From a virus, in IMG/VR virus record IMGVR_UViG_3300025626_000107, positions 1 to 27,177 of that record: a stretch of 27,177 bases of DNA. One strand, 5' to 3'. Under the pieces are notes generated by a model. The model searched no databases. It was not told where the DNA came from and saw only the letters and a program-made list of their open reading frames with translations. Both the position numbers and the translations under genes were made by a program. Below are positions 1 through 5,707 of this stretch, piece by piece; position 1 is the first letter of the stretch; each line of letters opens with the position of its first letter.

Positions 1-23
1 CCCCTCAAAGGGGTGCGTATAAT

Positions 24-413
24 ATGAAGAAATTAACTAGAAGTAAATTAATCAAAAAACTAGATAGTGTATTTAGCAAATACATCAGAAGAAAAGATGC
101 TATTGATGAGGTAGCAAAATGTGTTACTTGTGGTGTAGAAAGACATTGGAAAGAACTTCAATGTGGACACTTCCAAAGCAGAACACATTACTCTACTAGA
201 TGGGATGAGTTAAATGTAGGTGTTCAATGCATCAGTTGCAACATCTTTAAAAATGGGCAACAATACCTTTTCAGCAGATACCTAGATAAAACCTTTGGAG
301 AAGGCACATCAAACGAATTATTTCTAAAATCTCAAACATTAGGAAAATTTACCACAAATGAAATTGAAGAGATGATTAAAAAATATAAAAATTTGCTAGA
401 TCAGTTGGATTAG
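24..413 (+). CDS. ninG: NinG-like (lambda Rap/NinG family) recombination protein
   Basis: A 129-residue protein with the metal-binding pattern of the lambda NinG/Rap family: C33-x2-C36, then C47-G-H49-F, then C69-x2-C72-N, all embedded in the family's usual surroundings (SR after the GHF motif, R-W-D-x-x-N before the last Cys pair). NinG proteins act on branched recombination intermediates and help phage recombination. It sits upstream of an ERF annealing protein and an SSB-like protein, which fits a recombination module. The C-terminal 40 residues are a charged helix. The start at 24 is the first ATG and gives the complete N-terminal basic helix seen in the family. No Shine-Dalgarno sequence precedes it. 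Family call is by motif recognition only. Confidence 0.85.
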   Translation: MKKLTRSKLIKKLDSVFSKYIRRKDAIDEVAKCVTCGVERHWKELQCGHFQSRTHYSTRWDELNVGVQCISCNIFKNGQQYLFSRYLDKTFGEGTSNELFLKSQTLGKFTTNEIEEMIKKYKNLLDQLD

Positions 414-422
414 TTATCTTTG
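392..422 (+). promoter_or_regulatory. Host-type promoter for the small RNA
   Basis: TTTG at 392-395, a 19-base spacer, then TATCTTTG at 415-422. This matches the Bacteroidota housekeeping promoter (-33 TTTG, -7 TAnnTTTG) at every fixed position. The -33 element lies inside the end of the ninG gene. No good protein gene follows within the transcript, which ends at the terminator at 501-529. Confidence 0.75.
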
Positions 423-428
423 AAGGGT

Positions 429-529
429 AAATAAACTGTGGTGGTATATTTTATAGGTAGAGCAAGATCGAAAGATTCCCTGCCTAGTATCTGTTCGGAA
501 GGGGAAAATTAATTTTTTCCTCTTTTTTT
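429..529 (+). ncRNA. Probable structured small RNA of about 100 nt
   Basis: The 181-base gap between ninG and the gene at 595 holds a perfect host-type promoter (392-422) and a Rho-independent terminator (501-529), so a transcript of about 100 nt is expected; the 5' end is estimated from the promoter. Between them, TAGGTAG (454-460) pairs with CTGCCTA (480-486, one G-U), enclosing a small GATC-GAAA-GATT hairpin (466-477) with a GAAA tetraloop. The only reading frame, from GTG at 438, encodes 24 residues without any leader signal. It is not a tRNA: no acceptor pairing and no proper T-loop were found. I do not recognise the RNA family. It could be a regulatory RNA or an antisense or decoy RNA. 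Confidence 0.55.
501..529 (+). terminator. Rho-independent terminator of the small RNA
   Basis: GGGGAAAA (501-508) pairs with TTTTCCTC (515-522; 8 bp, one G-U) around a TTAATT loop, followed by seven T (523-529). It separates the small RNA from the promoter at 540-570. Confidence 0.8.
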
Positions 530-539
530 GTTTAAATAG

Positions 540-570
540 TTTGTTATTAAATAAAAGTTTTATATCTTTA
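540..570 (+). promoter_or_regulatory. Host-type promoter for the gene at 595
   Basis: TTTG (540-543), 19-base spacer, TATCTTTA (563-570), differing from the Bacteroidota consensus only in the last base. It is followed by an A-rich leader with CAAACAAAAACAAA directly before the ATG at 595, with no Shine-Dalgarno sequence. Confidence 0.75.
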
Positions 571-594
571 CATTATTAATCAAACAAAAACAAA

Positions 595-792
595 ATGGAA
601 AATTTAAAAGTAGGACAAAGAATAAGGTTTCAAATTGAAGGAACAAATGATGTATATACTAGAAAAATATATAGCATTTATATACCAAAATTTGGTAAAT
701 CAATTATTAAATACAATACAAAAGGAATAGATGGAGGTTATGCATCTGAAGGATTTTCAGTTGAACCACACGAAATAATTAAAGTATACTAA
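595..792 (+). CDS. Small unknown early protein
   Basis: A 65-residue protein, not recognised. It alternates short charged and aromatic beta-type segments (VGQRIRF near the start, several Tyr and Ile in the middle), suggesting a small beta-barrel or SH3-like fold, but this is only an impression. The gene forms a complete unit: host-type promoter at 540-570, an A-rich leader, the gene, then a terminator at 799-821. Such independently transcribed small genes in the early region of phages often act against host functions; that is inference from position only. The start is decided by the promoter and leader. Confidence 0.75.
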   Translation: MENLKVGQRIRFQIEGTNDVYTRKIYSIYIPKFGKSIIKYNTKGIDGGYASEGFSVEPHEIIKVY

Positions 793-798
793 TTCAAT

Positions 799-821
799 GG
801 GGGGTAAAACCCCCTTTTTTT
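799..821 (+). terminator. Rho-independent terminator
   Basis: A G run (799-804) pairs five G with CCCCC (810-814) around a TAAAA loop, followed by seven T (815-821). The next start codon (822) touches the T tract. Confidence 0.85.
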
Positions 822-998
822 ATGGAGCAAAAAAAACCAACACTATTGAACGTACTTTACGACAAACCAACAGAGGCAGGAAGAGATAGATTTTCCTTTG
901 CGTTTTCATCAGACATAAACGATTGGATTTGTTCAAGAAGAAGAAAATACGATAAAAAAGCATACATGATTAAAGCAGAAAAAAAGCGTTCAATTTAA
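822..998 (+). CDS. Small unknown basic protein
   Basis: An ATG directly after the terminator T tract opens a 58-codon frame ending in TAA at 996-998. The product begins MEQKKPTLLNVLYD and has a very basic second half (S-R-R-R-K-Y-D-K-K, then KAEKKRSI). I recognise no family. Supporting points: it fills an otherwise empty gap and has ordinary phage composition. Against: it lies immediately behind a terminator with no promoter or leader of its own, so it would depend on read-through. It could be a DNA-binding or adaptor peptide; nothing in the sequence settles this. Confidence 0.45.
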   Translation: MEQKKPTLLNVLYDKPTEAGRDRFSFAFSSDINDWICSRRRKYDKKAYMIKAEKKRSI

Positions 999-1015
999 TT
1001 TTAAAATAAAATGTT

Positions 1016-1023
1016 TATATTTG
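1016..1023 (+). promoter_or_regulatory. Possible host-type -7 box before 1036
   Basis: TATATTTG matches TAnnTTTG exactly and lies 12 bases upstream of the ATG at 1036. The -33 region about 19 bases upstream (around 993-996) reads ATTT, not TTTG, so only half of the promoter is convincing. It would start the ERF/SSB transcription unit. Confidence 0.45.
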
Positions 1024-1035
1024 TTCAAAAAAACG

Positions 1036-1188
1036 ATGGAACAAATCGTAAACATAGAAGATTTAAAGTATCAGCACAAGGTGCAGATTCAAGAATTTCA
1101 ACTAATTATTTACAAGTTGGAGAATAAGATTGAGATGCTACAAGCACTCCTTCAATCTAGGGAGAATCCCGAACAGGTTAAATTTTAA
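1036..1188 (+). CDS. Small coiled-coil protein
   Basis: A 50-residue frame beginning MEQIVNIEDL and ending in TAA at 1186-1188, nine bases before the ERF gene. From about residue 10 to 42 it is a continuous amphipathic helix with hydrophobics in heptad-like spacing (V, I, F, L, I, L, I, L), so a short coiled coil is likely. I recognise no family. Because it is the first gene behind the -7-like box at 1016 and is followed closely by the ERF and SSB-like genes, it may be an accessory of the recombination module; this is inference. Alternative: a chance frame, but the clean spacing argues against that. Confidence 0.55.
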   Translation: MEQIVNIEDLKYQHKVQIQEFQLIIYKLENKIEMLQALLQSRENPEQVKF

Positions 1189-1197
1189 AACAGAAAA

Positions 1198-1722
1198 ATG
1201 GATATATCACTAAACCACAAACTAGCACAGATTCAAACAGAACTAAAAGTTCACAAATCACAATTCAATAAGTATGGAAATTACTATTATAGAAGTGCAG
1301 AAGATTTTACAGAGGCTTTAAAACCTTTTTTATTACCTCATGATGTTACTGTTACTTTAAAAGAAAAGTATCTTGGTGATCATGTAATAAAATCAACGGC
1401 TATAATAAGTGATGGAGTGCAAAGAATTAAGGCTACTGCAATAGTACAGGTTGACATGGATTCAAAAGTAAATATGTCAATTCCTCAAAGATATGGAACT
1501 GCTAGTTCTTATGGTAAAAAATACGCATTAGGTAATCTTTTCTTAGTTGATGACACACAAGATGATGATGCAACAAATAAAAACAAAAAACCATTGATTA
1601 AAGGCACACTTTTATATAAGCAAGTGGTAGAGGCTTTGAAAGATGGATCAAGAACTTTAGATAAGATTAAAGAAACCTTAATAATATCTGAAGAATTAGA
1701 AGTAGAATTAAATAAATTATAA
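1198..1722 (+). CDS. erf: ERF-family single-strand annealing protein
   Basis: A 174-residue protein with the hallmarks of the ERF superfamily of phage annealing recombinases: an N-terminal helix ending in an FNKYGNYYYRSAEDF segment (about residues 23-37), and the signature Q-R-Y-G-T-A-S-S-Y-G-K-K-Y-A-L-G around 100-115, followed by LFLVDDTQDDD. ERF proteins bind ssDNA as rings and anneal complementary strands, as P22 Erf does. The C-terminal 45 residues form a Lys/Glu-rich extension that may contact partners. The SSB-like gene starts three bases after its stop, so the two are very likely co-translated. Start: first ATG, next to an A-rich stretch, no Shine-Dalgarno sequence. Confidence 0.9.
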   Translation: MDISLNHKLAQIQTELKVHKSQFNKYGNYYYRSAEDFTEALKPFLLPHDVTVTLKEKYLGDHVIKSTAIISDGVQRIKATAIVQVDMDSKVNMSIPQRYGTASSYGKKYALGNLFLVDDTQDDDATNKNKKPLIKGTLLYKQVVEALKDGSRTLDKIKETLIISEELEVELNKL

Positions 1723-1724
1723 AT

Positions 1725-2042
1725 ATGGGATCACTAGGAAGTTTAAATATAAGAGTAGACAAATTACCAAAAGAGAAGTTTGTCAAAGGAAAAGATGGAG
1801 CAGTTTATTGCGACATAACATTTTCCATAAATGATGATACTAGATATGGTAATAATGTGTCAGCAATGGTAAAACAAACAAAGGAAGAGCGAGATGCCAA
1901 GAAAGCAAAAGAGTACATTGGCAATGGCAAAATCTTTTGGACAGATGGAATTATTAAGTTAGCAGATAAGGATGAACTTGCTAAAAATTTAAATAGTTCT
2001 CCTTATGACAATAAAACCGAAGATAGCGGTTTACCATTTTAA
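1725..2042 (+). CDS. ssb: SSB-like single-stranded DNA-binding protein
   Basis: A 105-residue protein with beta-rich N-terminal sequence (LGSLNIRVDKL, then GAVYCDITFSIND) of an OB-fold type and an acidic C-terminal tip ending EDSGLPF. An acidic tail with terminal P-F is the signature of SSB proteins, which use it to recruit other replication and repair proteins. It follows the ERF gene by two bases; ERF/SSB pairs are common because the annealing protein works on SSB-coated DNA. The protein is shorter than bacterial SSB (about 170 residues), as phage versions often are. The terminator at 2048-2072 closes the unit. Confidence 0.75.
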   Translation: MGSLGSLNIRVDKLPKEKFVKGKDGAVYCDITFSINDDTRYGNNVSAMVKQTKEERDAKKAKEYIGNGKIFWTDGIIKLADKDELAKNLNSSPYDNKTEDSGLPF

Positions 2043-2047
2043 TATGA

Positions 2048-2072
2048 GGGGGATTAAGTTCCCCCTTTTTTT
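2048..2072 (+). terminator. Rho-independent terminator
   Basis: GGGGGA (2048-2053) pairs with TCCCCC (2060-2065) around a TTAAGT loop, followed by seven T (2066-2072). It ends the ERF/SSB unit, six bases after the SSB stop codon. Confidence 0.85.
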
Positions 2073-2088
2073 ATAAATTACACACCAC

Positions 2089-2898
2089 ATGACAAACGAA
2101 CAGTTGCAACTTATTGATAAGTTGTGTAAAATAGATACCACAGAAAAAGTAGAATATCCTCCATTAGCATTATCTTTTGGTGACAAGGTTATTCAAAGTA
2201 AAAAGGGAAATATAGTTGTTGAAATACCTCTTGGAACTTTAGGAAATTTTTCCTTTATCCAAGCACCTCCCAAAAGCAAAAAATCATTCTTTGTTAGTTT
2301 ACTAGTTTCAGCGTATTTAAGGAGTAACAACTTTGTAGGCAAAATTAAAAGCCACAGAAGAGATGAGAAGGTTTTACATTTCGATACAGAGCAAGGTAAA
2401 TATCACGCATCATTAGGATTTAGAAGAGTTACAGAGATGTGTGGTGTTACTGATGGTTACCATCCTTACTTTCTAAGAACATTAGGGTACGATCAAAGGA
2501 TTGAGTTTATAGAACATTGCCTAAAAAATTACAAAAATACAGGTTTAGTTGTTATTGATGGGATTGCTGATTTAGTTGCTGATGTAAACGACATAGAACA
2601 AAGTAATAATTGCGTTCAGAAACTAATGAAGTGGAGTAGTGATTACAATTGCCACATAATAACTGTGATTCATAGCAACTTTGGTACTGACAAACCCACA
2701 GGGCATTTGGGTTCTTTCTTGGAAAAAAAGACAGAAACACAAATTTCACTTGAGAAGAATACAGTACACGAAGATCAAGTAACAGTATCTTGTAAAAGGA
2801 GCAGAGGATTCCCTTTTGAGACATTCTCGTTTAAAATTAATAACTTTGGCTATCCCGAATTAGTAGATAGCATTTATGATCCCCTCAAAAACACTTGA
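2089..2898 (+). CDS. RecA-fold AAA ATPase/helicase-like protein with eroded Walker A
   Basis: A 269-residue protein with the plan of the phage RepA/AAA_25 group of hexameric ATPases: a linker, a P-loop region at 55-68, a Walker B strand TGLVVIDGIADL (about 151-162), and a sensor-like strand CHIITVIHSN (about 185-194). These proteins usually unwind or load onto DNA during phage replication. The odd point is the P-loop: A59-P-P-K-S-K-K65-S66 replaces both glycines of G-x4-G-K-S, while Lys and Ser remain. It may still bind nucleotide. The end overlaps the sigma factor gene by 23 bases, so the two are translationally coupled. A strict RecA-type recombinase is less likely given the length. Confidence 0.7.
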   Translation: MTNEQLQLIDKLCKIDTTEKVEYPPLALSFGDKVIQSKKGNIVVEIPLGTLGNFSFIQAPPKSKKSFFVSLLVSAYLRSNNFVGKIKSHRRDEKVLHFDTEQGKYHASLGFRRVTEMCGVTDGYHPYFLRTLGYDQRIEFIEHCLKNYKNTGLVVIDGIADLVADVNDIEQSNNCVQKLMKWSSDYNCHIITVIHSNFGTDKPTGHLGSFLEKKTETQISLEKNTVHEDQVTVSCKRSRGFPFETFSFKINNFGYPELVDSIYDPLKNT

Positions 2899-3355
2899 AA
2901 AAATATTTAAAAAGAACAATCAATGGATTGAAATTGTCCAATCGTTTGGTTGCAATCGTGACACATCACAAGACATTGTTCAAGAGATGTACATAAAGGT
3001 TCAGAAGCGTTTAGAGAAAGGCACAGATATCCAATATAGTGAAGATGACATAAACTATTACTACATTTTTAAAGTGCTTAGATCGCTTTTCTTGGACTTA
3101 AAAAGAAAGGAATCAAAAGTAGAAATTGTAGAGTTGGATGTTGTAGAGAATTGTGATGAAGATATTGACTATGAACAGGCTTATGGATTAGTGGTAGATG
3201 AGATCAATGAATTGTTTTGGTACGATAGAAAGATTTATGAGATTGTTGATGGGGGTATCAGTATTTCCGAGTTAAGCCGACAAACAAACATCAGTTACTA
3301 TTCGCTTTACAACACATACAAAAGAGTTAAAACCAAATTAAAACACTTGATATGA
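2876..3355 (+). CDS. Small sigma-70 family (ECF-like) RNA polymerase sigma factor
   Basis: A 159-residue protein with a two-domain ECF-type layout. Region 2 is residues about 15-85: the SQDIVQEMYIKVQKRL segment (core-binding region 2.1/2.2) and a conserved-type helix YYYIFKVLRSLFLDLKRKE with the aromatic and basic residues of regions 2.3/2.4. Residues 86-105 are an acidic linker. Region 4 is about 108-159, with a helix-turn-helix ISISELSRQTNISYYSLYNTYKRVKTKL that would read a -35 element. Sigma factors redirect RNA polymerase to chosen promoters. The start overlaps the ATPase gene and the end overlaps the next gene by four bases (ATGA). It is the best candidate to recognise the four CGTTATATA promoters of the virion genes; that link is inference. 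Confidence 0.8.
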   Translation: MIPSKTLEKIFKKNNQWIEIVQSFGCNRDTSQDIVQEMYIKVQKRLEKGTDIQYSEDDINYYYIFKVLRSLFLDLKRKESKVEIVELDVVENCDEDIDYEQAYGLVVDEINELFWYDRKIYEIVDGGISISELSRQTNISYYSLYNTYKRVKTKLKHLI

Positions 3356-3834
3356 TTAAGTTTCCAAAATCATTTTGGGCAATAGCAGAACAGATAGGAC
3401 AAGCAAGAAGTGTTGTTAATCAAAAGATATTAGAGAACAATCCAAGGTTCGACAGGGGAGAAAAAAACAATCATGTTGATACGATTGGAATATTGGGTGA
3501 GTTAATCGTAATGGATTATTTAACTCGTAAAGATCAAAAATTTGAAATGGCAAAACTTTTAGATTTCTATCCATCTAAAAATCCCGATTTTGTTATTCGC
3601 AAAAAAAGGATAGATGTAAAAGCAAGTAAGCATTCCCATTATAAAGATTTATTAGTTAATGAAGAGGCTCACAAAAAAGGAGTAGGAAAAATTGATATAT
3701 ATTGGTTTGTGGATATTCTTGATCAAGAAAGTTGTAATTTTTATTTTACTGACTACAATAATGTAAGTGGATGGAATTGCAAACTAATGAAATATACAAG
3801 GGCATATTATAGGAACATAAATGATTTAAAATGA
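3352..3834 (+). CDS. PD-(D/E)XK nuclease-like protein
   Basis: A 160-residue protein with the core of the restriction-endonuclease-like fold: an N-terminal helix with a conserved Glu (GILGELIVMDYL, about 46-57), then NPDFVIRKKRIDVKAS (about 78-93), which supplies the PD...D-V-K catalytic signature, followed by alternating strands and helices. Such nucleases cut DNA in recombination, packaging or host DNA degradation. The gene is tightly coupled: ATGA overlaps at both ends. It could be a resolvase-type or a host-directed endonuclease; the sequence does not tell which. Length is at the low end for a single-domain member. Confidence 0.65.
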   Translation: MIKFPKSFWAIAEQIGQARSVVNQKILENNPRFDRGEKNNHVDTIGILGELIVMDYLTRKDQKFEMAKLLDFYPSKNPDFVIRKKRIDVKASKHSHYKDLLVNEEAHKKGVGKIDIYWFVDILDQESCNFYFTDYNNVSGWNCKLMKYTRAYYRNINDLK

Positions 3835-3980
3835 AACTAGGAGATTTGATATATTACTTCACTAAGTACACAGGAATTAAAGCCTTGGTTGATTGGTATC
3901 ACAGATACACAGATACTGATTGCGGATGTGATGATAGAAGAAGAAAATTGAATGATTTTAAAGGAATTAAAAGATGGTAA
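3831..3980 (+). CDS. Small protein with CGC-x2-RRRKLN motif
   Basis: A 49-residue protein, ATG overlapping the previous TGA and stop at 3978-3980. It begins MKLGDLIYYFTKYTG and has TDCGCDDRRRKLNDF near the C-terminus. A CGC-x2-R-(R/K) tail is recurrent in short phage proteins of Bacteroidota hosts, as far as I recall, but I cannot name a function. The two cysteines could be redox-active or bind metal if the protein dimerises. It overlaps the next gene by seven bases, so it belongs to the same operon. Confidence 0.65.
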   Translation: MKLGDLIYYFTKYTGIKALVDWYHRYTDTDCGCDDRRRKLNDFKGIKRW

Positions 3981-4183
3981 AATTTAATAAAAAAGATTTA
4001 AAGATTTGGGATAAATACAGGGCAAGTAAAAAGTCAACCATTACAAGACAAGAATATGATGAAATTTGTGAATTACACGCTCATTATTTAGATCATCCTT
4101 TAGAAAAACCTTGTACTTGTTCACCCAAAAGAATAAAGCAGATGATTGAAGATTTACATAAAATTTGGGAAGATTCTCAATAA
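3974..4183 (+). CDS. Small unknown protein with CTCSPK motif
   Basis: A 69-residue, lysine-rich, mostly helical protein. It carries P-C-T-C-S-P-K at about residues 46-52 followed by an amphipathic helix (IKQMIEDLHKIWED). The motif pattern (Cys-x-Cys-Ser-Pro-Lys then a helix) resembles other short phage proteins but no function is known to me. The start ATG lies inside the end of the preceding gene, seven bases before its stop. It ends the run of overlapping genes that began with the ATPase; the next gene has its own promoter. Confidence 0.65.
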   Translation: MVKFNKKDLKIWDKYRASKKSTITRQEYDEICELHAHYLDHPLEKPCTCSPKRIKQMIEDLHKIWEDSQ

Positions 4184-4187
4184 CCTA

Positions 4188-4217
4188 TTGCATTATTAAA
4201 TTTTTTGTTTATATTTA
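4188..4217 (+). promoter_or_regulatory. Host-type promoter for the 4246 operon
   Basis: TTG (4188-4190), 19-base spacer, TATATTTA (4210-4217), one base off TAnnTTTG. It is followed by a leader containing TTAAACAAAACAGAACAG before the ATG at 4246, similar in character to the leaders at 595 and 9029. Confidence 0.65.
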
Positions 4218-4245
4218 CAATATTATTAAACAAAACAGAACAGAT

Positions 4246-4425
4246 ATGAATATAGGAAGTGATAAAGAATATGCCTTAAAAGGTTACACCATAGAATCCC
4301 TTTTAGAATTGGCTTATAGATTAGGAAGGAATAGTGCATCATCAGATATTGATGTTAAAGATATGCTGAAATGTGCTGAGAAGGTTCTTGAAAGAACTTC
4401 AGCCTACGAACTTATAGAGGCATGA
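4246..4425 (+). CDS. Small unknown helical protein
   Basis: A 59-residue protein beginning MNIGSDKEYALKGYT. The frame is open further upstream to an ATG at 4165, but that start would lie inside the previous gene and before the promoter at 4188-4217; the ATG at 4246 sits behind an A-rich leader and is preferred. The product is helical with an LLELAYRLGR segment and no recognised domain. It is first in an operon leading through a zinc-ribbon protein to the exonuclease. Its stop overlaps the next start (ATGA). Confidence 0.65.
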   Translation: MNIGSDKEYALKGYTIESLLELAYRLGRNSASSDIDVKDMLKCAEKVLERTSAYELIEA

Positions 4426-4643
4426 GCAACTCAAAACTATTAAGAGAACGAAAAAAAATATATAACCTATGGGTTATTGAATGTCCAACCTGTGGGAACT
4501 ATGCATCATCCTCGAATGATGTTAAAGAGTTACCCGATTGGATTGTTTGTAAAGAATGTTATCCCACTAAATTATTGAATGATGTCATACGAATGGATTA
4601 TAGAAAAAGATATTCAAGAATGGGACGTAAAACAAGCCTATAA
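4422..4643 (+). CDS. Small zinc-ribbon protein
   Basis: A 73-residue protein with two Cys pairs, C-P-T-C at about 21-24 and C-K-E-C at about 43-46, the spacing of a zinc ribbon. The C-terminus is very basic (RKRYSRMGRKTSL), as in nucleic-acid-binding ribbons. Such small ribbons are common in phage genomes as transcription or replication accessories, but no specific partner can be named. The start overlaps the previous stop by four bases. The last 65 bases overlap the next gene in another frame. Confidence 0.65.
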   Translation: MSNSKLLRERKKIYNLWVIECPTCGNYASSSNDVKELPDWIVCKECYPTKLLNDVIRMDYRKRYSRMGRKTSL

Positions 4644-4764
4644 TAAATACTTAAAAGCAAAAAAGTCAACAGGAGACTACATAGAATACAACAAGTGGTT
4701 TGACTATTGGCTAGATTATTTACAAATCAGACACAGATATGATACTACTAGTAGATGCCGATAG
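4579..4764 (+). CDS. Small unknown protein overlapping its neighbours
   Basis: A 61-residue frame (start 4579, or 4582 using the second ATG) rich in Tyr, Trp, Lys and Asp, with YNKWFDYWLDYLQIRHRY in the middle. It overlaps the zinc-ribbon gene by 65 bases and the exonuclease gene by 26 bases. It is supported because otherwise nearly 100 bases between those genes would be empty, which is not the style of this operon. The aromatic composition is unusual. No family recognised; a spurious frame cannot be excluded. Confidence 0.5.
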   Translation: MMSYEWIIEKDIQEWDVKQAYNKYLKAKKSTGDYIEYNKWFDYWLDYLQIRHRYDTTSRCR

Positions 4765-5440
4765 TTTAATTTTTGCGAGTTGTTACCGTCCAAAGGATGA
4801 TATTGACACATTCTATACAGATTTAGATGATGTCATTCATAAGTTTGATGAGGCATTCCAAAAGATAGTAAATGATCTTACTGATCTGTACAACGTAACA
4901 GAGGTGTTTACCTTTAATAACTCAAAGGGCAACTTTAGAAAGATGATTACTCCCAAATACAAAGCAAATAGAATAGGGCAACAGAAACCTCCACTACTAT
5001 CTGATATTCATAATTATGTTACTGAAACCTATGATGGTATTTATGGATACGGAGTAGAGACAGATGATATGGTTGCTACTTATTGGCAAACCCTATCAGA
5101 AAAGTTTGGTAGAGATCATGTAATGATTGTGAGTATTGACAAAGACTATCTTCAATTCCCCGCATTGATTTATAAGTACAATAGAAAAGAAGTTTTAGAT
5201 GTGTCTAAATTTGATGCGTTAAAAAACTTTTATACTCAAATGATAATTGGGGATTCAGCAGATAATGTGAACTACTTCAAAGGCAAAGGCATCAAGTTTG
5301 CACAGAAGTATTATAAGGACTGTGACACACAATATCAGTTCACTAAGATGTTATACCTTCTTTTTAAAGAACGATACAAGAGCAAAGCAAGGGAGAAGTA
5401 CATAGAGTGTTACAACCTTTTAAAACTAAGAACAGAATGA
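4739..5440 (+). CDS. 5'-3' exonuclease / flap endonuclease (T7 gp6 / T5 D15 type)
   Basis: A 233-residue FEN/PIN-type nuclease. Acidic metal-binding residues appear in the right order: D6 and D8 (LLVDADS), E107, D109 and D110 (GVETDDM), D134 and D136 (SIDKDYLQ), D172 and D175 in a helix-three-turn-helix region (GDSADNV, followed by GKGIK). K68-K75-K76-type basic residues at 60-80 lie in the arch region. These enzymes remove RNA primers and flaps or degrade 5' ends, and supply 3' tails for annealing proteins such as the ERF protein at 1198. It is coupled to its neighbours by overlaps at both ends. Full length for the phage type. Confidence 0.88.
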   Translation: MILLVDADSLIFASCYRPKDDIDTFYTDLDDVIHKFDEAFQKIVNDLTDLYNVTEVFTFNNSKGNFRKMITPKYKANRIGQQKPPLLSDIHNYVTETYDGIYGYGVETDDMVATYWQTLSEKFGRDHVMIVSIDKDYLQFPALIYKYNRKEVLDVSKFDALKNFYTQMIIGDSADNVNYFKGKGIKFAQKYYKDCDTQYQFTKMLYLLFKERYKSKAREKYIECYNLLKLRTE

Positions 5441-5610
5441 ATTTAAAAGAACAATTAAGCGAAAAGATAAAGACAAGAGATGAGAGAAGAAAAGCCATCC
5501 TTGATCCAAACATAGATCAAATAAGAATAGTTGGATTAACTAAAGGGTTAAGAATACTAGAAAAAGAAATAAATGGTTTAATTAAACAGATAGAAAATGG
5601 AGAAGGTTAA
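5437..5610 (+). CDS. Small coiled-coil protein
   Basis: A 57-residue highly charged helical protein beginning MNLKEQLSEKIKTRDERR. The frame is open to an upstream TTG at 5407, but the ATG at 5437 overlaps the exonuclease stop (ATGA), the usual arrangement in this operon, and is chosen. The sequence shows heptad-like Leu/Ile spacing in the second half. Function unknown. Confidence 0.6.
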   Translation: MNLKEQLSEKIKTRDERRKAILDPNIDQIRIVGLTKGLRILEKEINGLIKQIENGEG

Positions 5611-5707
5611 ACAAATAGCAAGTGCTTTATTTATACTAATGGCAAGTGCGTTAATTTTAATAATTGGAAATTTTATAGACTTACACAAACCACATGAAAA
5701 CCATTAA
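5597..5707 (+). CDS. Tiny single-pass membrane protein
   Basis: A 36-residue frame from ATG 5597 to TAA 5705-5707, overlapping both neighbours by 14 bases. After a short basic start (MEKVKQIAS) comes one hydrophobic segment of about 20 residues (ALFILMASALILIIGNF), then a short polar tail. This is a typical bitopic membrane peptide. Very small membrane proteins in phage early operons can serve in superinfection exclusion or lysis control; here the role is unknown. Confidence 0.55.
   Translation: MEKVKQIASALFILMASALILIIGNFIDLHKPHENH

Noticed and set aside
1-13. CCCC-TCAAA-GGGG hairpin at the left edge
   Set aside because: Only four pairs and no T tract in the window; it may belong to a feature outside the left boundary but cannot be called.
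488-500. TGTTCGGAA resembling a tRNA T-loop
   Set aside because: The loop lacks the GTTCRANNC pattern and no acceptor stem or anticodon arm could be built around it.
438-512. 24-codon frame starting with GTG within the small RNA
   Set aside because: Non-ATG start, no leader signal, and the frame runs into the terminator hairpin; the structured RNA explanation is simpler.
2552-2824. Minus-strand open frames here and at many other places (for example 5828-6223, 15383-15988, 24753-25001)
   Set aside because: They lie opposite well-supported + strand genes, have skewed composition rich in Ser, Phe and Leu, and lack promoters or coupling. They are shadows of the coding strand.
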